A stretch of DNA of 32,686 bases from Calditrichota bacterium (GTDB taxonomy: Bacteria; Calditrichota; Calditrichia; RBG-13-44-9; J042), in contig JAADJD010000061.1 in NCBI GenBank assembly GCA_013150955.1, positions 1-32,686 on the forward strand. The letters run 5' to 3'. The notes beneath the pieces are model-generated. The model saw only the letters and a program-made list of their open reading frames with translations. It was not told the origin of the DNA and ran no database searches. Both the position numbers and the translations under genes were made by a program. Shown piece by piece: positions 24,518-32,509 of this stretch (within the stretch, counting starts at the first letter, position 1; every line of letters begins with the position of its first letter).

Positions 24518-24630
24518 ACAAAATAGCGAATATATCCGGGAAAACATTTTCATCCAGAGAGAATCAAGTGCATTTTATTATTTTAATTGGTGTTCATTCG
24601 TGTCATTCGTAGGCGAATGCATTATTTGGG
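24518..24630 (-). repeat. Dispersed palindromic repeat, copy R10 (truncated)
   Basis: Minus-orientation copy with core TTTTCATCCAGAGAGAATC and outer end GCATTATTTGGG. It faces R9, so the pair forms a larger inverted structure. The inner arm is shortened. Confidence 0.82.
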
Positions 24631-24696
24631 TTAAAATAGTAGATGAAGCATTCATGATAACCAATCCCTTGCCATCAAAGAAGCGATGAGGCGAAC

Positions 24697-24867
24697 ATGA
24701 AACATTCAAATAAATCGAAAGAAACCCCATCCCGCAATAATACCAGCCGGGACAACCGCCTGATCTGCCCGGTTTGCGGTGCCGAGCTGATTCAGGAAAA
24801 ATGTAAGGTGGTCTGCCGAAGCCCGCAGTGTGTTTACCGCATCATTTTCAATTGTTCCGAGTTCTGA
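24697..24867 (+). CDS. Small zinc-ribbon protein (56 aa)
   Basis: A short gene encoding 56 residues. After a polar Asn/Ser-rich start, CPVCG (Cys24, Cys27) and CRSPQC (Cys40, Cys45) give a four-cysteine zinc-ribbon, followed by VYRIIFNCSEF. The pattern resembles small conserved proteins with a KCKxxC...C..NCSEF tail that I recall from several phyla, but the function is unknown. It lies downstream of the cysteine desulfurase on the same strand, beyond repeats R9/R10. The regular Cys spacing argues for a real gene despite the size. Confidence 0.75.
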   Translation: MKHSNKSKETPSRNNTSRDNRLICPVCGAELIQEKCKVVCRSPQCVYRIIFNCSEF

Positions 24868-24871
24868 TGCC

Positions 24872-24893
24872 ATCCCCGCAGGCGGGATCTTTT
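24872..24893 (+). terminator. Weak hairpin after the zinc-ribbon gene
   Basis: ATCCCCG, loop CAGG, CGGGAT with one bulged C is followed by CTTTT, five bases after the stop codon. Confidence 0.4.
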
Positions 24894-25037
24894 CCATTGC
24901 CAGACGCGTGCCCCTTGTGCTTGCCTGTCACCATTCTCCCGTAACACCCATTCCCGTCCCACCGTGCTGACGGTATCCCACCAAACCGGAAACCGAAGGG
25001 CCGCAGCATTCCCCTTCTGCCACAACGGGAAAATAGC

Positions 25038-27170
25038 TTATCCCTTGCCAATCGTCTTCAATGAGGGGAAAAAGAACAACCGCTTCTGAACCAGTGCCTT
25101 CAGGAGAATTTCCACGTCCAGCAACAGGGACTGGTTCTTCATATAAAACAGGTGGTATCGTTCCATATCATCCGGGATTTGAATTTTTTCCCAGTTCAAT
25201 TGAACCAGTCCGGTAATTCCCGGTTTGTACCAGTATTCGGGGTGAGCCCGGAGGGATGCTTCCGGCGGAAAGGGTGCCCCCACAAAGGAGAGCTTCCCCC
25301 GAAAGATCTCCCAGATCAACAACCAGCGATTCAGTCCCCATTCCGGACGGAACTCATCGATTTGCAGGATGGTTTTTTCTCCTTCTGGGCCAAAATGAAA
25401 GGAAATCCGCCGAATGCGAGACCAGCGGAAGATTAGCAGCGGCAGCAGCACCGGCGCAGCCAATAGCAAACTTAAGCCAGAAAGTCCGATGTCAAAACTT
25501 CGTTTCACAAAGCGATTGAACGGCCGCCCGATGGCGTAATCGATTTCCAGGAAGGGATAATCATCCAGCCGTTCGATGGTGGATTTGCCGATCATAAATT
25601 CGGAGCTGGAAGGCACCATTTTAAATTCCACGCGTGGATCTCGAATCTGGCTCATGGTTCCCAGTATGTGCTCGTAACTCAACGCATCGGTGGCAAAAAT
25701 GACCTGCCGAATGCGGTGAATGCGAATCAATCCCGCCAGGTGATCCAGCGTTCCCAGCACCGGAATATCCGAACGTCCGGGGAATTCCTCCGCATCGCTG
25801 ACCAGAATTACTCCCAGCAATTCGTAGCTCAAATCGCGCATATCACGAATCTTATAATACAAATCCACCACGCCCTGACCATTCCCCACCAGCACCGTGG
25901 GTTTGCTGAACCAGTCGCGTCCCCAGGCGGAACGATCCCCGCTGTAATACCGCTTTAAAATGATCCGCCAGGTAATCATGGCCAGGGGGGAGAGCATTGC
26001 CGCAATCAACACCACCATTCGCGAAAAAGCAAACTGCTTGAGGAAAAACGTTAAGGACGCCAGAAGCAAAAAGGTAATAATGTTGGTTTTGATGATCTCC
26101 TGCACGGACAATCGATGATGCGGATACACCTGCAAATAAAAGGCCGTGCCCAGAAATATGATGGTCGAAATGGCGTGAATGACCCAGTAGCCGGCAAAAA
26201 AGTCCTCCCACCGAAAACCATGCTTAAATTGCATGCGCACGTAAAACGAAAACAAAATGACCAGATTCAAAATCAACACATCCACCAACAATGGGAAATG
26301 TTCCTGGACAAAATTTTTCAGGTAAATAAACACGCCCCGTAAGATAATCCCCAGCACAATCAACCAGCGCACAAAAAAGACGGTGCGGTGGGCATAGTAT
26401 TTCCGGAAAAACTGATAAAGCGCCTTGTTAAACGTAATGACGTAGTCAATGTTGTTTTTCTTTGTGCTTTCCCCTTTGTAATGAATGATCTGGGTGGTGG
26501 GCACGTAGTAAATTTTGTGTCCCGCCTGATTGATCCGGTGGCACAGATCGATGTCCTCGCAATACATGAAGAATTGTTCATCAAAATAGCCCACCTCATC
26601 CAGCACCGATTTTTTAATCATCATGAACGACCCGGAGATGGCGGGAACGGTGTAGGTTTCGTCGGGATTCAGGTAGGTAAGATTGTATTGCCCGAAGATT
26701 CGGCTGCGGGGAAACAATCGGCTGAGTCCCACCACCTTCCAGAAGGCAATCATGGGTGTGGGGATGCTGTGGCGGCAATCAACGGAAAAGGTGCCATCGG
26801 GATTGATGATCTTGCAGGTGGCTGCACTGGCATCCGGATGCGCTTCGAAAAACGCCAGTAATTGGGTGAAGGTATCCTCCTGCACCACCGTATCCGGATT
26901 AATGATGACCACATATTCGCCCTGAACCTGTTTCAAGGCCAGGTTGTTCGCCCGTGCAAACCCCAGATTCACCGGGCTTTCGATTAACTTGACCTGGGGA
27001 AATCGCTTTCGGATGTAGGCCACACTGCCATCCACGGAAGCGTTATCGACAACAAAAATCTCATGCGGGATGGTTTTCAGCGCCCGCTGAAGGGAGATCA
27101 GCGCCTGTTCCAGATATTCCTTCACATTATAATTCACAATCACCACCGATATTTTCGGGCGATTCCCCAT
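25038..27170 (-). CDS. GT2 glycosyltransferase fused to CoA-binding-like and degenerate WbaP-type PGT domain
   Basis: A 710-residue membrane protein. Residues 1-260 are a rhamnosyltransferase-like GT2 domain (VVIVNYNVKEYL; VVDNASVDGS; NPDT at 91-94 as the metal/nucleotide motif; CEDIDLCHR). Next come about five hydrophobic segments (265-400). A Rossmann CoA_binding_3-like domain follows (PTVLVGNGQG, 424-), then a PGT-like domain from about 550 (KRSFDIGLSGLSLLL, GKLSFVGAPFPPE, KPGITGLVQLNW). In active monotopic PGTs this region contains LDELPQ with the catalytic Asp-Glu; here it reads LNRWLL (Asn614, Arg615). The PGT part is therefore probably not catalytic, while the GT2 part looks intact. 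It is 9 bp after the companion fusion gene. Confidence 0.85.
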   Translation of the reverse strand: MGNRPKISVVIVNYNVKEYLEQALISLQRALKTIPHEIFVVDNASVDGSVAYIRKRFPQVKLIESPVNLGFARANNLALKQVQGEYVVIINPDTVVQEDTFTQLLAFFEAHPDASAATCKIINPDGTFSVDCRHSIPTPMIAFWKVVGLSRLFPRSRIFGQYNLTYLNPDETYTVPAISGSFMMIKKSVLDEVGYFDEQFFMYCEDIDLCHRINQAGHKIYYVPTTQIIHYKGESTKKNNIDYVITFNKALYQFFRKYYAHRTVFFVRWLIVLGIILRGVFIYLKNFVQEHFPLLVDVLILNLVILFSFYVRMQFKHGFRWEDFFAGYWVIHAISTIIFLGTAFYLQVYPHHRLSVQEIIKTNIITFLLLASLTFFLKQFAFSRMVVLIAAMLSPLAMITWRIILKRYYSGDRSAWGRDWFSKPTVLVGNGQGVVDLYYKIRDMRDLSYELLGVILVSDAEEFPGRSDIPVLGTLDHLAGLIRIHRIRQVIFATDALSYEHILGTMSQIRDPRVEFKMVPSSSEFMIGKSTIERLDDYPFLEIDYAIGRPFNRFVKRSFDIGLSGLSLLLAAPVLLPLLIFRWSRIRRISFHFGPEGEKTILQIDEFRPEWGLNRWLLIWEIFRGKLSFVGAPFPPEASLRAHPEYWYKPGITGLVQLNWEKIQIPDDMERYHLFYMKNQSLLLDVEILLKALVQKRLFFFPSLKTIGKG

Positions 27171-27179
27171 TGCTCCCCC

Positions 27180-29672
27180 TTAAAACAGCCTGACCCGCCG
27201 TTGAATTAATAATAAAATACTGCGGATGATGATTTGAAAATCCAGCCGGAGTGAAAGATTCTCGATATAATAGATGTCCGATTTAATGCGCTCTTCCAGA
27301 TACTTTTGCCCGGATTCGTACCGATAACGTACCTGAGCCAGGCCAGTTAATCCCGGCCGCACAAACAATCGCCGATGCAGAAACCGAAACCGCTGCTCGT
27401 TGCGCCGATACCAGTCGGGCGACTCTGGCCTGGGGCCCACCACACTCATTTCACCCTTCAAAATGTTGAAAATCTGGGGGAATTTGTAAAACCGTGTTCG
27501 AAACAGGAATTTTCCCAGCGGCGACAGGCGAGAAGCCCGACCTTCTCCAAAATAATACCGCTCCGGAATTTGCCGCCCCATTCGGAAAACGTACAATCGA
27601 AACGGCTGACCAAATTTTCCCAGGGCCGCCACCGAGGTCACCGGAAAGCGCTTAAACTGCCAGGAGATCAACCCCCAGGCACCCAGCACCAGCGGAACGT
27701 TAATGACCAGATTCACCAGGGCAAACAGGATGTCGAAGCCGCGTTTCACAATCCACTGCCAGGGCACCATACGCTCCGGAAAAACCCGCGTCAGCGAATG
27801 GTCATCCACTGCAGAGCGTGATCCAGACAACAAATGATGCAATGCGGGCGTGGTCTTCATCACCACATGAAAGCGATCGCAAATGCTGATGATGTTTAAC
27901 AAATCCGTACGGGAATTTTCCGGTACGGCAATGATGATTTCCTCGATGCCCAGCTGCTGAATCAGGTTCGGCAAATCCCGGTACTCCCCCAGAATGGGCA
28001 ACCCCTCAAACTCGTGCACGCTGCCCTTCTTTTTGACCACGATCCCCTTCACATCATACAACAAATGCGGATTGTTGCGAATGTCCCGCAACAGATTCCT
28101 GGCCTGACGGGTAGCCCCGATTAACAGCGTATTTTTCATAGAGTATTCGAATATGCGTTTGCGCTTCTCCAGTTCGATGATTCCCAGCCGGCCTCCATTG
28201 ACAAAAACCACCATACAAAACCAGTAAAACACCAGAGTGGTTAGCTGGGATGCATTCAGCGGACTGGACGGATCCGTGGTCAAAAATCCCACCAGCACAA
28301 TCCCGAAGGTAATGACGCGGGTGACTCGCAGAGTTTTTTCGAACCGCCCAACATCCCAGGGCATGCTGTACAGCCCATTCAACCAGAACAGTAACACCCA
28401 CCCAATGGTGAAAAACAAAAACACCGGATCCATTAAATAATCCTGCAACGCCCGGATGGTAAACCGGGAAACCCATCCCGATTGAAACTTAAACCAGTAG
28501 GTGAAGTAAAGCGCCAGATTCACCGCAACGAGATCGGATAAAAAGATGAACACCTGGTGCCACAATCGATTCAAATGCAAGGGGGGCGCCTGGTGGGTCT
28601 GACCCGGCTGGACATCCAGCTTTGGATACCGCCGGTAGGCTTCCATGTAACCCAGTCGCCGTGCCCAATAAATAGAGGTCACAAACGTGATCGTGAACAA
28701 CACATAACCGGTAACCTCCAGGTACACCACCATCAACACCCCCAGCACCATGTAGAAAAACGCCACAACATACAGGAGCCAGACGGTGTGCAGATGAGAT
28801 AATCCCAGTTTCAACAACCGATGATGCACGTGTTCCTTATCCGGTTTAAACGGACTCTCGCCCCGTCCCAGACGTCGGAAAAATGAAATCAACGTATCGG
28901 TAACCGGAACCCCAAGCAGTACCAGCGAGGCCAGAAAATACACCTGATGACTGCGCGCCACGCGTAAAGCCTCGATCGAAAAAAAGGCCAGCAGGTAGCC
29001 CAGCTGCAAGCTGCCCACATCCCCCATAAAAATTTTGGCCGGATGATAGTTAAAGCGAAGAAATCCCAGCACGGCGCCAATAGCGGAAATTGAAAGGATC
29101 AATAAAAATAAATTGTGTTGAAGGTACGAGATGATGGCAAATCCAATGAGTGCAATAAGGGAAATGCCACCGGCCAGGCCATCCAGACCATCCAGGAGAT
29201 TCAGGGCATTGATAATAAAAATAATCCACAACACCGTAAAGGGATAAGCCAGCCAGCCGAGGTTCAGGGTGGCTCCTCCGGGACTCACAAACGCCTCGAT
29301 GACACATCCCCCCAGCACAATCAGGACAGCAGCCATAAATTCTCCCAGAAACTTTTGCCAGGAGGACAGTCCCACAACGTCATCCAGCGCGCCGGTAAAC
29401 ACAATCGCCAGCCAGCCCACAAAAAAATAATAGTGGGTTATCCACACATCCCAGGGAAGGATTCTTAAGCCACTGGCAACGATCAAAGAAATGAGAATGG
29501 CCAGAAAAATACCCAATCCACCCAGGACGGGTTTAAACTCCTGGTGCATGCTGCGCGCCGTGGGAAACGAACCAATCCGATACCGGTACGCGACCATGCG
29601 ACAGCAATGAACCGCTAACAGAGCGGCAACCAGCGAAATGGCAAACGGAAGCACCAGGTTCATAAAATTCAT
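27180..29672 (-). CDS. WecA/MraY-type phosphoglycosyltransferase fused to degenerate WbaP-type PGT
   Basis: An 830-residue membrane protein. Residues 1-335 are a polytopic GPT (WecA/TagO-like) that links a sugar phosphate to undecaprenyl phosphate: ALDDVVG (Asp97, Asp98), NALNLLDGLDGLAGG (155-169), GDVGS (217-221) and HVHHRL (281-286) are intact. Residues 370-500 add four or five helices, 512-620 a Rossmann CoA-binding-like domain (NTLLIGATRQ), and 640-830 a WbaP-like PGT with KRGFDILFAL, GEMSVVGPRPE and RPGLTGLAQV. The catalytic LDELPQ is FYKFPQ (Tyr729, Lys730), so this half is predicted inactive. A second ATG three codons in is better spaced from AGGGG. It precedes the GT2 fusion in one operon. 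Confidence 0.87.
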   Translation of the reverse strand: MNFMNLVLPFAISLVAALLAVHCCRMVAYRYRIGSFPTARSMHQEFKPVLGGLGIFLAILISLIVASGLRILPWDVWITHYYFFVGWLAIVFTGALDDVVGLSSWQKFLGEFMAAVLIVLGGCVIEAFVSPGGATLNLGWLAYPFTVLWIIFIINALNLLDGLDGLAGGISLIALIGFAIISYLQHNLFLLILSISAIGAVLGFLRFNYHPAKIFMGDVGSLQLGYLLAFFSIEALRVARSHQVYFLASLVLLGVPVTDTLISFFRRLGRGESPFKPDKEHVHHRLLKLGLSHLHTVWLLYVVAFFYMVLGVLMVVYLEVTGYVLFTITFVTSIYWARRLGYMEAYRRYPKLDVQPGQTHQAPPLHLNRLWHQVFIFLSDLVAVNLALYFTYWFKFQSGWVSRFTIRALQDYLMDPVFLFFTIGWVLLFWLNGLYSMPWDVGRFEKTLRVTRVITFGIVLVGFLTTDPSSPLNASQLTTLVFYWFCMVVFVNGGRLGIIELEKRKRIFEYSMKNTLLIGATRQARNLLRDIRNNPHLLYDVKGIVVKKKGSVHEFEGLPILGEYRDLPNLIQQLGIEEIIIAVPENSRTDLLNIISICDRFHVVMKTTPALHHLLSGSRSAVDDHSLTRVFPERMVPWQWIVKRGFDILFALVNLVINVPLVLGAWGLISWQFKRFPVTSVAALGKFGQPFRLYVFRMGRQIPERYYFGEGRASRLSPLGKFLFRTRFYKFPQIFNILKGEMSVVGPRPESPDWYRRNEQRFRFLHRRLFVRPGLTGLAQVRYRYESGQKYLEERIKSDIYYIENLSLRLDFQIIIRSILLLIQRRVRLF

Positions 29673-29732
29673 CCCCTAATAATGTATCCCTCCATCCGGA
29701 AGAATCCCCCTGCTGACCTTCCAGATTGGCCG

Positions 29733-29768
29733 AATCAATTGCCGGTCATCAATCAATTTCCGGTCATG
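29733..29768. repeat. Tandem 18-bp direct repeat upstream of the fused PGT gene
   Basis: AATCAATTGCCGGTCATC is followed at once by AATCAATTTCCGGTCATG (16 of 18 identical). It lies in the 168-bp gap between the acetyltransferase and the PGT fusion gene and could be an operator with two binding sites or a chance duplication. Confidence 0.5.
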
Positions 29769-29840
29769 GATAGCGCCCCGAAATCGGGCAAGACCTGTGT
29801 AATGGAAGCTCCTCCTCCAGAATGTCCCTGACCCTGAATG

Positions 29841-30338
29841 TTATTTTTCCTGATCCGGGGAATCGTCATCCAGCCGTTTCACGACTCTTGCCGGCACGCC
29901 GGCGACAATCGTCCGGGGGGGAACATCCCGGGTAACCACCGCCCCGGCTCCAACGATAGCCCCTTCCCCGATGGTGACCCCACATAAAATCGTTGCACTA
30001 CTGCCAATGCTGGCGCCTTTCCTGACGTAGGTGGGAATGCACACCCAGTCCTCTTCGGTTTGTAATCGCCCATCCTCGGTGGTGGCACGGGGATATTTGT
30101 CGTTAATAAAAGTAACGTTATGGCCAATAAAACAATTATCCTCGATGTGTACCCCTTCGCAAATAAAGGTGTGGCTGGAAATCTTACAATTCTTCCCGAT
30201 CGTTACGCCTTTCTGGATTTCCACAAATGTGCCAATCTTTGTATTATCTCCAATTTCGCAGCCATACAGATTCACAAATGCGTAAATCTGGACATTCTTT
30301 CCCAGTTTCACATCATCCGTAATATTAACGAACCTCAT
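29841..30338 (-). CDS. Left-handed beta-helix N-acetyltransferase (WbpD/WlbB-like)
   Basis: A 165-residue acyltransferase built of hexapeptide repeats (LGKNVQIYAFVNLYGCEIGDN, IGSSATILCGVTIGEGAIVGAGAVVTRDVPP, GVPARVV). The insertion FINDKYPRATTEDGRLQTEEDW resembles the loop of WbpD/WlbB, which acetylates the 3-amino group of UDP-GlcNAc3NA. Together with the oxidoreductase and aminotransferase upstream, this fits a 2,3-diacetamido uronate pathway. Other sugar O- or N-acetyltransferases remain possible. The ATG overlaps the oxidoreductase stop and has AAGGAGG before it. Confidence 0.85.
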   Translation of the reverse strand: MRFVNITDDVKLGKNVQIYAFVNLYGCEIGDNTKIGTFVEIQKGVTIGKNCKISSHTFICEGVHIEDNCFIGHNVTFINDKYPRATTEDGRLQTEEDWVCIPTYVRKGASIGSSATILCGVTIGEGAIVGAGAVVTRDVPPRTIVAGVPARVVKRLDDDSPDQEK

Positions 30339-31342
30339 AACAGAACCTCCTTGCCACGATTCTTAATCGATTTCTCCGACGCTTCCAGAATACGTACCAC
30401 CAGAAGCCCCAGTTCCCCACCGGAAATGGGGGTTGCCTTTCCCTGAATGCAATCCACAAAATGTTGCATCTCCACCGCAAGCGCCTCCGTCTGGGGAATC
30501 TTCGGGCAGTACATGTCGCCTGTCCGGTACTGAATCAGGGTATTGTAGATTTGATCCGTGGTCTGGATGACCTCGATGCCTTTGTCGTAAACCTTTACTT
30601 TTTCGCTGGGGGAATTGTCATCCCAGACAATCATCTTCCGGGTTCCGCTGATCAACGTCTGGCGAATTTTTACCGGAGACAACCAGTTTACGTGAATATG
30701 GGCGATGAGTTTTTCTGGATAGTAAACCGTCAAATAGGCCACATCCTCCAGCCCATTATCCAGATGATCGGAACCGGTGGCCACCACGGCTTCGGGCAAC
30801 TGATCGATCACATAATTCATGATCGAGATGTCGTGGGGTGCCAGATCCCACAGAACGTTGATGTCATGCTGAAACAGCCCCAGATTGACCCGCACCGAAT
30901 CAAAATAATACAAATCCCCGATCTCTCCACTGGAAACCAGTTCCTTAATTTTCTGAACCGCACCGGTAAACAAAAATGTATGATCCACCAGAAGGGTTAA
31001 ACCTTTCTGTTCAGCCAGATTGATCAACTCCTCCGCCTGCGCAGACGTGGAGGCCATGGGTTTCTCGATCAGGACATGCTTTCCCGCTTTAAGCGTTTCC
31101 AGAGCGATCTCATAGTGGGTAAAAACCGGGGTACAGATGGCCACCGCATCCACATCGGGGTGATGGATGACCTCCCGAAAGTCCCGGGTGGTCTGGATGA
31201 ATGGATACAACGAACGAATGTAATTCAACCGTTCCGGCTTTAAATCGGCACAAATCGGCACCGTGGTATGCGGATTGGCAATGAGGTTGCGCACAATGTT
31301 CGGTCCCCAGTATCCCACACCAATAACTCCCACTTTCAACAT
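30335..31342 (-). CDS. Gfo/Idh/MocA-family sugar oxidoreductase (WlbA/WbpB-like)
   Basis: A 335-residue NAD(P)-dependent oxidoreductase. The Rossmann motif GVGYWG lies at residues 8-13, the catalytic lysine Lys94 is in EKPMAST, and a substrate domain follows with WDLAPHDISIMNY. In WlbA/WbpB the enzyme oxidises C3 of UDP-GlcNAcA to make the 3-keto sugar. The following aminotransferase and acetyltransferase genes support this role, but the substrate is not shown. A 6-dehydrogenase (WbpA) is not in the window. It is coupled to the acetyltransferase by an ATGA overlap. Confidence 0.88.
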   Translation of the reverse strand: MLKVGVIGVGYWGPNIVRNLIANPHTTVPICADLKPERLNYIRSLYPFIQTTRDFREVIHHPDVDAVAICTPVFTHYEIALETLKAGKHVLIEKPMASTSAQAEELINLAEQKGLTLLVDHTFLFTGAVQKIKELVSSGEIGDLYYFDSVRVNLGLFQHDINVLWDLAPHDISIMNYVIDQLPEAVVATGSDHLDNGLEDVAYLTVYYPEKLIAHIHVNWLSPVKIRQTLISGTRKMIVWDDNSPSEKVKVYDKGIEVIQTTDQIYNTLIQYRTGDMYCPKIPQTEALAVEMQHFVDCIQGKATPISGGELGLLVVRILEASEKSIKNRGKEVLL

Positions 31343-31402
31343 ATTTCCTCTCCTTTTATAATAACCGTATCCTTAGAATTCATACATGAAATTACAAAAC
31401 AT

Positions 31403-32509
31403 TTACTTACAACGATAAAAATCACGAATAGAATCTACGACATACTCTATTTGCTCACGATGTAGTTCTGGATACATAGGCAAAGAAATAATTTCTTTCA
31501 TTACTTTCTCGGTGACCGGGAAATCCCCCTCTTTATAACCGAGATATTGATAAGCCTTTTGTAAATGCAATGGATATTTGTAATGGAAACCTGTAGCAAT
31601 ACCTTTATCTTTTAAGAACTGTTGTAATCTCTCGCGTTCTTTCACGCGAACCACAAAAAGATGGTAAACATGCCTGGCATATGGCATTTCACGTGGGAGA
31701 ATCACATTGTCAACATCTTTTAGCAATTCACAATAATAGGCCGCATTTCGACGACGGGCATCATTCCAATTCTCTAAATATTTAAGTTTAATATCTAATA
31801 CCGCTCCTTGGAAGCCCTCCATCCGCATGTTAAAACCTTCTATTTCATGAACATATTTCTCACGCGAACCATGATCCCTAAATTTACGTGCGTAATCCGC
31901 AATTTCATCTGAGTTCGTAGTCAACGCACCCGCTTCACCATAAGCACCCAAATTTTTTCCCGGATAAAAAGAAAATGCCGCAATATCCCCTATTGATCCG
32001 ACGTTTTGTTCTTTGTATTTTGCACCGTGTGCCTGGGCTGCATCTTCAATAACAAATAAATTGTAACGCTTGGCTATTTCCAAAATGGGATCCATATCAG
32101 CTGGTTGTCCATAAAGATGGACCGGTACAATGGCCCGGGTCTTCTTTGTTATGGCCGCTTCTATCTTTTCTGGATCCATATTATAGGAATCTTCTTCTAT
32201 GTCTACAAAAACAGGTTTCCCACCCGCAGCTGTGATTGCTTCTGTTGTTGCAATAAAAGTATTAGGTACTGTAATCACTTCATCTCCTGGTTGAATAATT
32301 GCTTTAACAGAGAGGTAATTTGCGGATGTCCCAGAATTCAAACCAATACAATGTTTTACACCGACATATTTTGAGAAATTTTTTTCAAATCGCTGAACAA
32401 AAGGTCCTAAAATAAAACTGGTATTTTCACATACCATTTCCAGTGAGGATAAAATTTCATCCTTAATTTGATAATATTGCGTTCTGAGATCAACGAATGG
32501 CACTTTCAT
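31403..32509 (-). CDS. DegT/DnrJ/EryC1 sugar aminotransferase (WlbC/WbpE-like), AT-rich
   Basis: A PLP-dependent sugar aminotransferase. The frame opens at a GTG (32515), but the ATG at 32507-32509, six bases after GAGGT, gives MKVPFVDLRTQYY and 368 residues, the common start. Motifs are GLNSGTSANYLSVKA, VIEDAAQAHGAKY and the PLP lysine in FSFYPGKNLGAYGEAGAL (Lys185 from this start). It would aminate the 3-keto sugar made by the oxidoreductase. Its third codon positions are visibly richer in A/T than every neighbouring gene, which suggests more recent acquisition. The 60 bp before the oxidoreductase is also AT-rich. Confidence 0.9.
   Translation of the reverse strand: MKVPFVDLRTQYYQIKDEILSSLEMVCENTSFILGPFVQRFEKNFSKYVGVKHCIGLNSGTSANYLSVKAIIQPGDEVITVPNTFIATTEAITAAGGKPVFVDIEEDSYNMDPEKIEAAITKKTRAIVPVHLYGQPADMDPILEIAKRYNLFVIEDAAQAHGAKYKEQNVGSIGDIAAFSFYPGKNLGAYGEAGALTTNSDEIADYARKFRDHGSREKYVHEIEGFNMRMEGFQGAVLDIKLKYLENWNDARRRNAAYYCELLKDVDNVILPREMPYARHVYHLFVVRVKERERLQQFLKDKGIATGFHYKYPLHLQKAYQYLGYKEGDFPVTEKVMKEIISLPMYPELHREQIEYVVDSIRDFYRCK

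Larger units (their letters stand above)
24302..24696. other. Gap filled by two head-to-head repeat copies
   Basis: No gene. Copies R9 and R10 occupy 24331-24630. The remaining ~65 bp before the small zinc-ribbon gene carries no clear promoter. Confidence 0.7.

Noticed and set aside
1-24696. CRISPR array interpretation of the regularly recurring repeats
   Set aside because: The repeats are ~165 bp, palindromic, in both orientations and separated by genes, with no short regular spacers and no cas genes.
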